From NCBI GenBank assembly GCA_051294375.1, contig CM119263.1, positions 14,400,414 through 14,464,413 of the forward strand: a stretch of DNA of 64,000 nt, in the 5' to 3' direction. The notes beneath the pieces were generated by a model. That model ran no database searches, was not told where the DNA came from, and saw nothing but the letters and a program-made list of their open reading frames with translations. The translations under genes were made by a program, and so were the position numbers. Positions within the stretch are counted from its first letter, which is position 1; every line of letters begins with the position of its first letter. Below are positions 1 to 30,125 of the stretch, piece after piece. This DNA is from Paraspadella gotoi. Its lineage: Eukaryota; Chaetognatha.

Positions 1-294
1 GCTCACATCTCAGCGCCTTAGCGGCTAATCATTCCCGCATTTATCCCTGTCCCTCTCACCCACCCACCCAACCTTCTCCACTCCCTCCTCCATTCCTCGC
101 GTTCACCAACGATTTCGTCTCGTCTTTCAGTTTCACAAGGAATCGTAAACAATAAACAAATACGAATAAACAAAAGACTGAGACAAAATACCACTACGAC
201 TTTGGCATCTGCCCCTCAACCGGTTTATATACAATTCATTTTTACTGTTTATACGACTTTTTTAAATCGAAAAGTATTTCTATCTCATTCTCTT

Positions 295-332
<38 letters not shown>

Positions 333-347
333 CTCTACTAACTCGGC

Positions 348-379
<32 letters not shown>

Positions 380-943
380 CCTCTCTCTTCTTCACACACT
401 CATGTGTTGTCAGGTCTAACCCATTTTCAGGTTCGTTTTTTCTCTTCCATAATCGATACAGGATCCGGGACGTAATAACAAATTTATATTTTTTTTAAAT
501 ATGATATAGTTTATAATTAAAAATATTAAGAATTTAATTATTGCAACAAAAATTATCGCGGCGCAAAAGGATAAAAAACAGTATTCTAAAGCTGCTTAAA
601 CGATCGAATTTACTTTATAATTTTTTTAAAGAACTACTGAAAAAAAAAAGAGATTTCAATTTTCTTCAACTTTCATCTCAAATGATGAATCGGTTGAGCG
701 GTGAAAAGATATGGACGAAAGATTTCAATTAAAATTCAATCCGGGGGAAAGTCGAGTCCGGGGCAAACCACTCGCTCTCGAGGTGTCAAAAATCCGGGAC
801 GAGGTGATTGGGCGCTTTCTGGGGCTACGCGGCGACAGCCCCGGAGATGAATAGCAGCGAATGTTGCTGTTCAGTTAGTTTTTATTTTATTGATCAATTA
901 AACTAATATAATGAATTAAATTTGCCCACATCAGATTTTAATT

Positions 944-1001
<58 letters not shown>

Positions 1002-3517
1002 AGAAGAAGATTCACCGGACAGCCGACAAATCATAGCGAGAGACGAACTTCGCCCTAGGATGGTAAGGTGTGCGAAGGGTGGCACGCCGACAAGAAGTGT
1101 TTCAGGGTTACAAGAGTAGCGAGAATAAAAAGGTGGAGATAAAAAAGACAAACTAATATAGATATTATGAGAGATTAGGATGTCCTGGTGATTTAGCTGT
1201 TCTTTGTCTTTAGATAGTTAATAAGGAAAAAAATTCGGTTCATCACAATGATGAAAAGAGTAAGAAGTGCATGATGAAAGGAATAGAAAAGAAAGAATGG
1301 AAAAAATAAAAAAAGGGGGATGGGTTAAGAAAGTCAAAAATCAAAACTCAAAAAAGTTTTATTCCGATTTTGAAGAAAAATTTTTCTATTTTTTTATTCT
1401 CAAGTAGAGCCAAACTTCGTCAATGGGGTGGGTCAGAAGTTTGATTTGGGAACCTTTCCAAATGAAACTTCATACATTTCTGAGAAAACTTTCAATGGAG
1501 CAAAATTTTCTAAAATGGCAAGAAGCATTAGTAATTAATTTTTTAATATTTATTTATAGATAGGAAATGTCAAAAAATTTTTTTTGATTTTTTTATTTTT
1601 AAAAGCAGATTCAAATAGCTTATGAAAAGTTATCTACACAAAGTATAATTCTTTTTTCAATATTTTGATGATAAGTGGGTTTAAATTGAGAAAAACCTTA
1701 AAAAATCATCATCATCATCATCATCCGATAATTTTAGCAGTTTTTACTAATTTTTAGTAATAAAACATCAAAATTTTAAAAAGTTGTAATTATATTTTTT
1801 GCTTAACTTTTTAAGCTCTATCAGAATCAATTAAAAAAACTTAAAATATCCAAAAAAAATTTTTGACATTATATAGCAATAAAATAATATTAATTAGCGA
1901 ATTACTCATGGTTCGGAATATTTTTGTAAAAAAATATTTTAACACAATAATTAATACCAATAATGGATTAGTTTAATGCTGTTCCCATTAAAATTTGAAT
2001 TTGGTCGGCTACCTCTATCTCAAGGGAGGCTGTTTTTAATCATATCCTAAATTGAAAGGTTAAAAAGCAACAACATTCGATATAAAGGAGCCTTTTTAAC
2101 TCTGGAATAACAAATTAAAAAACAGATTACTAGAAAATCCGTAATTTCCTCGCTTGTAATTGACAATGCTTTTTTTTTTATTTCTGCCAAATGACTTCTC
2201 GGTTGAGAGTCGGAATCGTTAAATTTTTTCACGTTTCCTCGACTTCGGGTATATTTTCTTTCGCCCTCTGGCTGAATGTTCTTTTGTCGGAATTGTCCTT
2301 TTTTTTTTAGCCACCGACTTTAACTCATCCTCAAAGAAAACTTTTTCCCCGTTTATACGAATTAGACTCGAATTCGTGAGAAAAAAGAATAATAAAGAAA
2401 TGAAGAACTTTTTTTTCTTATTCGAGGAAGGAAAGAATTTAGTTTGTTTTCAGACTTAAACTGGGATTTTCATTTTTTTCCCCCAGATTTTTTTTTTTCA
2501 AATCTTTTTTCTCCTCCGACTCGAAGATTTCAAGTATGAAAGATTTTATCTTTTTTTTTTTACGACCCAAAAATTTGAGTTTAATCAGCGCCTCATTAGC
2601 CGGTGAGGATATTCCCCTCTCAACATCATCTCTCTCATTCTTTGCCCTGCCCACCTCCCACCTCCCGCCCCCCAACACCCCACAATGTGGGGCCCAAATC
2701 CACCTACCTTTTAAGATCACCCTCTCTCCAACCCCCTCCCCTCAAACTTCCCGCCTTTTAAGGGTTTCGTCGAGTGATGTCTCGAGGCGTCGAGAATGTG
2801 AAACTCGACAGAGAAACGACTCCATTATTCACGCGAGTCTCTCGTCCAAGCGACTCCCCAGAAGTTGTTGTCGTTGTTGTTGTCGCTTTTACTTTCGTTC
2901 TTCGACGTAATTCAAGAGTTTACGGTTAAATTGTATAATCGACTGTATACCTTTTGTTTTTGTTTTTTCGAGGTCGAATTCCCACTGCTGATTGAGATTT
3001 GACTAGACCTCCTGACGAACTCCCTCGCTTTCTTTACTCCCAGAAGACGTAGCCCACTCCGAAACGAACCGCACGCTTGTGTCAACAACTTGCCTCTTTA
3101 CTTTTCTGTGAATATTTCCTCTTTTTTTTTAATTTCGAGGTTTTTTACTAATGTTTGAAAAACTTAGCTCATCCATTCGAAAGACTAAACGCTACCTTTA
3201 TGTACATAGTCTTTTACTGAGCACCTTCGCCAAATTAGCAGCATACGTATAGTAATAAAAAAATGTTATGATATTCTACTAGAATTCCGAGAGTAGTCAT
3301 ATGAAATTGGTACAACCAATATAAAAATTATCCATTCATTTAATAAATAAGCTATCTTGCCCCTGTTTGTTTGCCCCTGTATGTTTTATTTCTTTTTCTT
3401 TTTTAATTTCTCTTTATTCCCCCCCCCCTCTTCCCTCTCTACATATGGTTATTCTTCGATCAAGATTATCTTTCTTTAAAACCCATTGACGAGGAACTTC
3501 TCTCTTCCGATTCACAG
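1..3517. other. Non-coding flank upstream of the first visible CAP exon
   Basis: I see no convincing exon here. The stretch holds (CT)n blocks near 299-390, a (GA)n block at 951-998, a short (ATC)n run near 1706-1723 and many poly-A/poly-T runs. The first exon of gene A, which should carry a signal peptide, may lie here or outside the window; no Met plus hydrophobic core followed by a phase-1 GT donor stands out. One copy of a dispersed 20-base motif lies at 3303-3322 on the minus strand. Confidence 0.6.
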
Positions 3518-19723
<16,206 letters not shown>

Positions 19724-21475
19724 TTTGCTTGCTTATGCCTTTTTTTTCCCCTTATTTTCTTTATTTTTAGCTTTTATTTTCTCTGGTATATTTTTTATGT
19801 TATTTCTTATCCATCTTACTTTTATTATGACTAAGAAAAAACAAGAATTACCAGAGCATCATGATCACTCGGTAAAATCCCGGTTTTCCCCGAAACTAAT
19901 TTATTATTTCTCCGGGGGTCCTTTTCCCTCCTGCCTCGGCGGACGAGATGAATCATCCATCCTAAAAATAATCTCCTTCGTTTAAAAGGAAAATTAACGA
20001 TGATTTCTGTTATCATTATGAGCAGAATTTTTTAATGTTATATAATATGTTTCATAAGCAGTAAAAGCCAGTAGCTACGACTTAGATTTTATTGTCGATT
20101 TAGGAATTTTTCAACAAACAAAATGGCCAAAAAAGTCTTTTCCGATCAGGAAAATTTGTGAAGTATTTGAGAAGTGTGAACTGTAAATTATATTGGTTGT
20201 ACCAATTTCATTTTATAAATAAGTTAATCAAATAAAAAAATGTGGTAAAATTAAAATTCCGAAGAAAATGTATTAAATAACAAAAGAAAAGTAAAGGTTT
20301 GAAAGACGGAGGCGTCGGAGGGGTGCTGGACGTCGGTACCGTATTTGTTACATGCAATTTAAAATTTAGAATCCAAGAAACCGAGAAACGAGTCTATAAA
20401 TTATTCGGTTCGACAGGGAAGACGACGACGACAACGACGACGACGATCCCTCTGTGAAAATCTGAATCTCACTTAATCCCAGTTTTCGATCAGTATCTTT
20501 TGTGAAAGGAGGAGCCGACTTAGGGTGAGGTCTGGACCTAATGTTCGAAAAGTAAGTCCTCAGTCCCATCTAGAGTTTAAACAAGAGTCAACGAATGAAA
20601 TAACGTTGCATATTACTCTACTATTTGTTTGTTTTTGCAAATCGGCGGAACTTTTGTTTTGTCCATAATCGGCAAAGAGGAAAAGCGAGGTGAGGAGAGG
20701 GTAAGGTCGGCGTCGGTCGAGCTCAAAGAGAACTTTCCTTCCGCAAATTTATTAGACTCAAGGCCGAGATTCTTTTATTTTCTTTTAGCCAAGGATCTTT
20801 ATTTATAAGCAGTCAAAGAATTTCTCCGAGTTTGCGAGAGTGAGACAGAGAACTGTGATGAGCCGATGGCGCCTTTATGTCGGAACTGAGTAACGACAAC
20901 CAAACGGAGAATTGCGCGCCGACTAGTGTACTGGAAGCTAAGAATTTTCGTCAAAGCCTCCGCCCTTCCTAATTATTTCGGAAATCAGTGTAAAAATTAA
21001 TAATTAAAAAGGAAATAAAAAATATTTCGTGACACTTTCGATCATCGACGTCGCGAAATTTGAGAATCCCGCGTGTGGCGTGGATACCCCGTATGACCAT
21101 ACGTTTGGTTCGTTACGGGTGACATACGACGTCACGCGCCGTGTTCTCAAAGCCCGGCGCGGCTCTCTCTCGGTCCGCCTCCCGGCTAAAATCCGGCACC
21201 CCGCCGAGACGTCAATTTTTTTTAACACGATTTTTGAATTTTAAGTTATTTTTATCTAATCACTGCCACGATCGCGTCAAACCCTCCCGTTTGACGACCC
21301 TTTTTTTTCCTAAGCGATAAAAGTTTTTGGGTACTATATTTCTGTCTCCTAAACTATCTTTCGTAGTCCGTCGCCGGCTCATTTTTTTTTTAAATCGAGT
21401 GATCGTAATTTTGATTATATTAATAATATTTGGTACATATTTTTTTATTGCAAAAGAGCGAGTGAAACGTAGTGA
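19724..21475. other. Intergenic region between genes A and B
   Basis: No exon seen. It holds a candidate AATAAA at 20231, a copy of the dispersed motif at 20191-20210, and just upstream of gene B a CpG-containing segment (about 21040-21220) that could be its promoter. Confidence 0.5.
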
Positions 21476-23147
21476 ATGACGATGAAGATCGAAACGTCTT
21501 ACGTTTTAACTTTTTTCCTTCTTCTTTGTTCTTTTGTTTCTCCGGCGCCGAATCTTGACCGACGACGCCATCTTCTCGACGCCTCCATCGATCCTTCCGT
21601 CGACGCTTCGCCGCCATCCGCGCCCATCGACGCCGCTCGGAAAAACGACATCGTCAAATCGCGGACTCCAAAATCTTCCAAAAAATCCACGTTGAAATTT
21701 TTTAAATTTCAATCTCCGACTGAATGCACTGAACAACCCGATGCCGCCGATGCCCTCGATGCCGCCGATGCCGCCGACGACCCCGATCGTGCCGCCATCG
21801 CCTCGCCAATTCCGCCGCCTCCTCCATCGTCCTTGACCGATAACGCAACTTCCCTTTCGAATCTCGATTCCACCTCTGATTCTAATCTCGATTCTAACGC
21901 CATTTTTGATTCTAATATCGATTCCAACGCCCCCATTGATTCTAATCTCGATTCCAACGCCATTTTTGATTCTAATATCGATTCCAACGCCCCCCATGAT
22001 TCTAATCTCGATTCCAACGCCCCCATTGATTCTTATCTCTATTCAAACGACGCGAATCTCACTTTTGCATCAAATCCCGATGCCAACTCCATCTCTATAT
22101 CCATTTCTAACGCAATTACAACTTCTGAATCGAATATCTATACCAACGCCACCACCATTTTAAATCTTGACGTCAACGCCACCTCCGCTTCAATCCCCGA
22201 TGATTTCGCGCCCTCTGCCGACGCCTCCCAACTCTGGTTCGGTTCGTCGACTCCCACTTCATCTCTCGTCGGAATTACGAACGCGTCCTCGACCCAACTC
22301 GATCCTTCGACGGCGCCAATCCACGTCCGAACGACGTTTGCGACCGTTTCCGTTGATTTTTCTCCGCTATCGGCGACGAACGCCACCAACGAATCAACAA
22401 CGTCGTCGTCGTCGTCATTGTCATCGTCATCATCGTCATCATCGTCATCATTATCATCTTCATCGATATCTAAAAACAAAACCAACACAGAGGATGGATA
22501 CCTGCCTCCGACCATTCCAGTCAAAACGACGACTACCATCGAACCGACGACGACTACAGCGACGACAACTACGACGACGACGACTGCGACGACGACGACA
22601 ACACCGAGTACCACCGAGCCACCCTCTACGATATCCGGCACTCGGTATGCTGTCGATCGATGCTGATTTATTTTTTTATTTGAATGGGCAGGATTGATCA
22701 ATTTGTTTTGTTATCGACCTATATGTAACTATGTATACGTATTTAGAAAATTTAATAGATTTTACTTAATATCTGCTACTCACCTTTTTATATTCACCTT
22801 GGTCCCTTCCGCCCGCAGAGCTCCTTCTCGAACGAAAAAGGACAAGATCTCCAAGATCGAAGAGAACTACGCGACTCCAAAGACGGGATGCGTCTTCGAT
22901 GTCTTCTCTGGCGTCGGCGTTTTGGAGTTCCCGTCGCGGTGAGACTCGCAGTCAGTCGAAATCAGTCGAAACAAATGAATCTAATATATTATAGTCTATT
23001 ATAGTCTAATATTGTATATTATAGTCTATATCAAGCCAATCGATCAATCGATCAAATTGCAGAGTCAACGATGGACGGCATTTTCGATCCCGCGTCACGA
23101 TTGATGACTGCAAACGCGCCTGCATCGCCGAAGTGCAAGACTGTAAA
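21476..23147 (+). CDS. Gene B: secreted Ser/Asn/Asp- and Thr-rich protein with a PAN module (exons 1-3)
   Basis: Exons 21476-22644, 22819-22938 and 23063-23147 join in frame. A second in-frame Met lies at 21482. The N terminus is a signal peptide with core YVLTFFLLLCSFVSPAP. About 340 low-complexity residues follow: an Ala/Asp run, a repeated DSNLDSNA unit (about 21880-22040), then Ser runs and a Thr-rich TTTTTATTT block suited to O-glycosylation. Exons 2-3 hold the first half of a PAN (TGCVFDVFSG, DDCKRACIAEVQDCK). Exon 3 ends in phase 0 at GTAAGA. The matching second half (SFVFNS, SCWLLPF, DFHDMSC) is at 31613-31481 on the minus strand, inside the palindrome spacer; it joins in the right phase and completes the domain. 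The gene is therefore split by the fold-back. Its true 3' end is not resolved. Confidence 0.8.
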
Positions 23148-23299
23148 GTAAGATGGCGCCGATAGGAAATTTCTCCCTGGCGCCATTTGAAAGATTATTA
23201 CTTAGAAATATGTAATATGTAATTATATTAATTTTTCTCGATACTTCTATTCAATTTTAAATGCCCTTGATTTTTTTCCCCTCGTCATCGGGCCACCAT

Positions 23300-23324
23300 N
23301 NNNNNNNNNNNNNNNNNNNNNNNN
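23300..23324. other. Assembly gap (25 N)
   Basis: A run of 25 N, the kind of fixed-length gap placed by scaffolders. It lies in the intron after gene B exon 3. Confidence 0.99.
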
Positions 23325-23930
23325 ATATATATCCTATCTCCTTATATCTGTATTGTATATTCCGTTATTCTCTCTCTATTCGTCTCTGTCTCTCTTCCTT
23401 GTTCTCTATCTCATTCTTTTATCTTTATTCCTGGATACTCTGTGTTATATTGCTGGATACCTCTCGCTCTCGAATCGGGGCGGTTATAGGCATGTCGGTG
23501 CGTCGTGGAGCGTACCTTCTGAGTAGGTATATGGTCTTACTTGGACGAGTGTAAGTTTCGCCTCTTACTACGTCCTCGCCCTCTTTTATTATCGAACTAT
23601 GTACTAGTTGTCGGAGCGTAGAATATATTTGGTAGTGTATTTTATTAATATTGGTGTGTATATTCTATTATATATATATGGATGATATTGTATGTATTTA
23701 AGTTGGGTTACATAGTATCCTCTATATATATATATATGTATATATAGTTATCTGTTTATTATATGTTTCTTGATATGTAGTATTTAAAGTGCACGTTTGT
23801 TTTTCATTATTTTATGATTCATATACGCTGAGGTATATGTTTTATATGGTCGTGGTAATTTATCGTGATTAAATAGTATATATGATGTCATCATATTGAG
23901 TGATGATTTTTTTTTTTTTTTTTTTTTCCT
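23325..23930. other. Low-complexity AT-rich sequence of doubtful quality beside the gap
   Basis: Irregular TATATA, TCTCT and poly-T sequence with no exon or recognisable repeat family, directly between the N gap and the outer end of the left palindrome arm. It looks unlike the introns elsewhere and may be uncorrected read sequence. Confidence 0.5.
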
Positions 23931-24202
23931 GACGCTTTAAAATAAATATTAGATGTAAAGGAGATGAGTTCACCTAAAAACATTTAAATTCGCTTTGTTT
24001 AGTTTTCGAAAAAAAGGTGTTTGATTTTCTTCCCGGAAGTCTTTATAATTTTTTTTCTTACATTTAAAATGTAAATTGCCAAAATATTCAATTATTCAAA
24101 TATCCTCGATTCGCAGAAAGAAAATCCAATCCACGGAAAAGTTGTCTCTACCAAGATTCTTTACAGTCGGCGATCCGAAAGACTATTTCTCGAGAATCTC
24201 AC

Positions 24203-24868
24203 CTCTCCTGCAGTCCATGTCGTAAGTGGCGATGAAATCACCCTTTTCCAACCGACCGTAAAAACCGGAAGGATTTGCATGAAGTAGCATTCGGTAGTTT
24301 TGTTGGGCGGGTTTTTGAAGACGAGACTGAAAACAATTAATCAAATAATTAGTAATAATTTGCGGTAGATTGATTATTTATTTATTTTTATTTATTTTTT
24401 TTTCATTCATTCATTCATTCATTCATTCATTTATTTATTAGTTACTCCCTTCAAACATAGACAAAAACTAACCCTCGACAATCCTTAAAGTATGTGTTCA
24501 TCTTGCAGGCTTTCTTGCACTGTTCCAACGTCAGGCCAGTCTGGTTCCCTCCGTGCTCGGGTCGGTAGATCCATTGATTCTTGTATTCCGTGAATTTGCA
24601 AACCTCGTCATCGTCTTCAAAAAGAAGAAATTAGTCCAGGAGTTTTAAAAGGACTTTTGGAAAAACTTTGCTACACAACCTGCAATGATTTTTCGAATCC
24701 TCACCTTCGGCATCAGGACTCATGGGGTCGACGCAGACGTGACCGCAGCCGGTGCTGCAGCACTTCAAGTGGTCTTCGCAGTCGACGTCGACGCCGCATT
24801 CCTCCGCGCAGGATCCTCCGGGCCCGGGAGGAATCGAGGGACACGATCCGGGCTTGGTAGGGGATTCT

Positions 24869-24963
<95 letters not shown>

Positions 24964-27933
24964 AGGCATAAAGCGAAAAGAGAAAAAGAAGAACGAAGTT
25001 AAAAAAAGGAAATAAAAATACGAGAGAGGAAGTGAGAAAGATATTGAAACGATGCAGGATTTACCAAACTGTTCAACTTTCAGTGAGCGTCCATCCAAAA
25101 TCTCATCATCACCTTTTCCCTCGCAGATGAGCTCGTAAAAGTCGCAGTCGTTCTGCTCGTAATATTTCTCTTCGTTCGTAGGCCGACTTGGCTTGGGTCA
25201 ACAACCAACAGCCTTGAACACTGCCTCTCTTGTAGAAGACGATCGACTTGCAGCCGGACACTGGACGACCCTCGCGGCACGACTCTTTGCAGGTCTCCAG
25301 ATCCATGCCCTGCTGCCAGTGGATGGCGTCCTGAAAGAAGAGAGGTTGTCAAAAATTTAAGTCTATGAATTAAACGATTTATATCACTCAAGTTATGTAA
25401 ATTCAACAAGTTCTTACCTTGGCCAAAGAGGGAAAGGGAAAGATCGCGTGATCCTCGTGCAGTTTGTATTTACATCCGTCGACTTCCTTCTCCTCGGAGG
25501 GTTTGGCGCCGGTTTCCGGCGAAGTTCCGTCAGTTCCGTCCGGTTTTTCAGGATCGCACTTCATGTCGTAAATCTCGTAGTGATAATTGGGTTCGATAGC
25601 GTTACGAGTTTTGTAGTAGCTGATTGAGGGACAAAAAAAATTGTTATTATTAACCAATCGGTACATTCTCTATTGGCGAAATTACTGTAATTTTTTTTTT
25701 TTCATGATCAATCGTTGTGACTTACTCGTATGAGTTATCGAGCAGCCAGCAGCCTCTGTTGACAAGAGAATTGAAGGCGATGGATCGGCATTCGGGGACG
25801 TCTTCTTGCTTCTCGCAGGCGCGCTGAAGGCGAATGATTTAACATAAGGCCTCGTTGAATTATGCGTCACCAATGGCGTAGGAACATACGATTCAGCAAT
25901 TGACAATACTAGTACTTAATTGAAATTAAAGGTTTTTAATTCGCAGTACTATATTAATGACTATCCTGAAAAATTTCAAAATAGTTTTTTAATGATTGCA
26001 GATTGATTCCTGTCAAAGTTGATAGTTTCATTTTAAAAATTCCGTGGTATTAAACTATATTTATTTAAGGATTCGCTAAGCTCAATTTTTGACATTATGA
26101 AGTTCAAAAAAGAATTTCTTATACTTATGACATCCAATTGCATTACGTTTGAAATAACATTTTGTTATCTAGTATAATATGCCTATGCGTAAGTAATTTT
26201 TTTTTACAATGTTCTTAGTATTGGTCGCCCACTTTTAGAATTTTATGTTATTTAGGAATTTCACTACGCCTTAGTCACCAATTGGCAATTGGATCTATAT
26301 GATCGATACCTTGCATTGATCAAGAGAGTAGCTGTCCTCCAGTGAATGCCACCGTGGGACGCGAGGGAACGCCGATTTCCGGATATGTTTTTGAGGATAT
26401 CGATCGAATTCGCACCGCGACTCTTCGACGCCCGGAGTTCCGCCATCTGGATTAGGAAAAAAACAAAAGTCAAAAAAAAAAATTTTCAAAAAGAAAATTG
26501 GTTCATTAAAGCGACTGCATCACAAAAAGAATATGTGTAAAAGGTTTTTTAATTGGTATTCATTGTCGTATTAAGAAAGTTAGTCAGGTTGAAATTAGTT
26601 TAATAATTTCAATATAGGGGCGAGAATGGGTTTTTAAAAAAGCTTCGGAAAAAGCGTGGGTGCCCGTCCGGCAAATATTTATTGCCAGCCTGGCAAAATC
26701 TGCGGGATAGAAAAAGATCTCCGAGAAAAATCGGGGTAAGTTGGAACGTCAACGTAAAAAGAGGTGAGTTCGAAGATGGAACCTCGCGGATTCGAATCGA
26801 ATCGTCAAAAACAAAAACAAAAAGCGAGAGACGTCGACGACGTTCAACGGATCGTCGACAGCATTCTCCTCTCCTCTTCCTCCTCCTCCAAAGTCCTCAA
26901 CTCACTCCTTTCCACGCGCAGCACGTGACTCTGCGTCTTTTCCGGTCGCGTGCTCAACACGCACTCGTAATCTCCCGAGTCTTCCTCCGAGCGTCGCTCA
27001 GCAGCAGCCTCTCCCCTCGTCCTGCAGCGACAGGCGCGGGTTGGCGCTGTAGGTCAACCCGCCGTAGGTCAACAGGACGCCGTCCTTGCGCCACGAGACG
27101 ATGATCTCGCTAGGGTGGGTGACGTAGCAAGAAAAAGTCACGTCGGCTCCCACGCCCACCGTGCGGCGACTTCCGGCCGAGCGGAAACAAGGAGAGGCGG
27201 GAGTGCAACGCGAGGATGGGGTGAGGGGGTGGCGGAGGGCGCGGCGGTGGGGTCTTATTTTTTAGGGGTGAGGGGGACGTGGGTATCGCGAGGAGCAAAG
27301 AGATGATGTTGATTTTTTTTGTTGTTGATGTTGTCATAAAAGGGAATTATGCTTGCGTTGCGTTGAGGAGGTAAGAGATCTGGGACGCAGGTATCAAGCG
27401 CTTTTGCCAATGCCACCAATGGCGACAATGGCGTCGGGTTAGCAAAAGGGAAGCTCTAGGGGTTTCAACTTTTGCCTGCAGAAGTTCTAAAAGCTACTAG
27501 TAATTTCGCTTAGCCACCAACCCATTTATCGACCTTTCTAGGTTATTTTATAAATCTAAATTTCAACCTTCGTTCTACATTTCGACATAAGATTGTCGAC
27601 GTTTTATCATTTCATTCAACCTTTATTTACTTTTCTTAGCCGCAACATTTCAGAGTTATTCCTGCCTTTCATTTTCTTCACTTCCATCCCTCGTTACTTT
27701 CTCACACCGCTACTGCGGCCCCGCCCTTCGCCCCGTTCCATGCCTCACCCTTTTCGTAAGAGTCGTAGTCTTCGGTTCGAACGAAAATGGAGCTAAGAAA
27801 CTGTCCCTCTGTGAACAAGTAACATCCTCTACCACGACCCTAAAAAAACCAAAAAAAACAAAAGTTCATGTTGTTGCAGCTGTTTCGGGATGTGGTTGTT
27901 AATTTAAAATACACAAAGGATCGGATGGAGTGG

Positions 27934-28019
<86 letters not shown>

Positions 28020-28375
28020 AAGGAGAGCGCAAGTGACCACCTTGTTAAATTGAAAGGCGTAGCAGTCTCGTCCGCCGAGCGCCGCCTTCTCGGCGCAGCT
28101 CAATTGACACTCATTCAACGACATCCGGGGTTCTAATGTTCCGTATCCGTCATATGTCCCTGAGTCGATATTAATATGATTTTGAAATTCGATTTTTCAT
28201 GTATATCATTTAGTTTTAAACTGACCGAGATTCGGGCGGCGCTCGTATCCCTCGACGTCGACGTCCGTTTCCGGTTTCGTCGGTTTCTCCACTTCGTTCG
28301 TCGCTTTTTTGTCGTAAAAGTCGAATCTGAATTTAATATTAATATTCCTTATTTGATGAACGTCTTTCTCTCTCT

Positions 28376-28451
<76 letters not shown>

Positions 28452-29245
28452 CTCCCTCTCTCGCACCTGGGGTTCTGCCGCAACGCCTGTTTGCTCCTGT
28501 AATACTTGTATCCCTGCGGAAGGAGCCAACAACCTCGTCCGCGTCGTTTGTCGAAGGCGACTGCGCGACATCCGTTGGAGTCTTGGACTCTGTCCTCGCG
28601 ACACTCCTCCAAACACTGCGTCAACGAGAATCTGAGAGGGAAATGATCGTCGACGCTCGTGAATTCGTGATCATCTTATTCACTTCCGCACCTGGCCAGT
28701 GGCCACCCGACCATCACCGACCCCTACTACCTCGAGCGCCAATGCAATCCCGAGGCGGGTTGGGACGGAAATTCACTCGCGTCCAACGTCTTGTCCGCAT
28801 AGCGTTGATAGTCGTCGGCCGATGCAGGTGGAGACCCGCCATCTGTCGGGAAAGAAAAGATCTACGATTATAAGTAAAATTTTATTGACCTTTCGTTCAT
28901 TGTCGATTTTTGTGCGACGTTAAGATTGACGTGAATGCATTAGAACATTGTGATCCCTGTCAATTAAATTTCCAGCTAAATTGTGAACTCGAGTACAAAC
29001 CTAATTTTCTTTTATAACAACTAAAACAAAATTAGTTAATCTGATGAACCAAAAAAAATTCAAAATTTGACGAACCAACTAAGATTTAGTAGTCGTTCAT
29101 CACGAATTAATGTAAATATTTAACCGGAAGAGATTGACTCACAATTTTTTCTCAATCTCTGTCCAGCCACACCCGCGAGCGATGCAAACCAGAAAGTCAT
29201 TATTAAGGATAAAGAACGACACGACCAATGACGAGCCGATGCCAT
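24203..29245 (-). pseudogene. Second, damaged copy of gene C exons 1-14 (left palindrome arm)
   Basis: Minus-strand mirror of gene C from its signal-peptide exon (29245-29143) to the exon ending at 24203. Several exons are intact in length and splice sites, for example 28842-28731, 28631-28467, 28326-28226 and the WAP exon 24866-24705. Others are broken: the exon near 26340-26450 lacks two single bases compared with 36494-36633, and the exon around 25109-25327 lacks two bases near CGAAGGAGAG, shifting frame before the end of the PAN. The deletions sit at homopolymers or short repeats. Either this is a lower-accuracy copy of the same locus or a decaying inverted duplicate. It lacks gene C exons 15-23. 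Confidence 0.75.
24871..24960. repeat. (GA)n microsatellite in the left arm
   Basis: About 90 bases; the counterpart of the (CT)n at 37577-37681 and immediately upstream of the WAP exon in the transcribed direction. The two copies differ in length. Confidence 0.9.
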
Positions 29246-30036
29246 TTTGTTAGTTTGTTTATTTTTCTGAAGAGGGCGTTGCTTTGTTTTTAAGTTTATT
29301 GCGGGGGAAAAATCAGAGTTGTTATAATCATTTTAAAATCAAGATCGGAATGGCAAAATTTCGCATCTTTCACGTGAAACTCCAAAATTTAAGAAACATA
29401 AGGCGATGTTGCTTTTTTTTTTTTTCAACTCCCGAAAAAGATTAATATTCCTATTTTTAATTCATTTTTTTATTCGAAGGGGGAGAGGGTCTTTTTTTTT
29501 TAATTTTTCTTTTGGATCGGATTTATTTTTGTTTGTGAGAGATGGTGAACTGAGGCGTCTCAATCTGGAGGGCGGGGGAGGGCGGCGAAAGGCGGCGGAG
29601 TTTTTTCGCGCGAACTTTTTCGTTGGTTGAAACTCGAAGGAGAAAAATTCTTCTTTCGTCTTCTTTCTTTTGTTTATAAAAATTCCATTTCTCCGGATTC
29701 CGAGTCTCGTCTCATTTTAAAACTAAACAAAAATTTGCTCTTCTGACGAAAAACCCGATGAAGAAGAAAGAAAGAAGAAATATAAAGAAAGAAAAGGAAA
29801 ATAGAAAATAGAAAGAAAGAAAGAGAGAAAGAAAGAAAAAAGAAATAAAGAAAAAAGAAAAAAAGAAGAAAAAAAAGTAAGAAAAAAAGATAGAAGAAAA
29901 AGAGCAATACGAATTCAAAGAAACAAAAATGAAACCGATAGAAAAAGAATACAAAAAATTTGCGAGAAAAAATGTGAATCCAGTGCGGAACGAGTTTTAT
30001 TTAAGCGGTAAAACAGATCTCTCTCTCTTTCTCTCT

Positions 30037-30125
<89 letters not shown>

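Noticed and set aside
28206-28616. Arg-Glu-rich versions of the first PAN of gene C as full proteins
   Set aside because: The PAN exon ends at a donor just before the GA repeat; the Arg-Glu tail is intron read-through.
29674-29954. Phe/Leu/Ser-rich membrane-like open frames, mirrored at 33047-33327
   Set aside because: They come from a purine/pyrimidine low-complexity tract with no splice or start context; the mirror copy is due to the palindrome.
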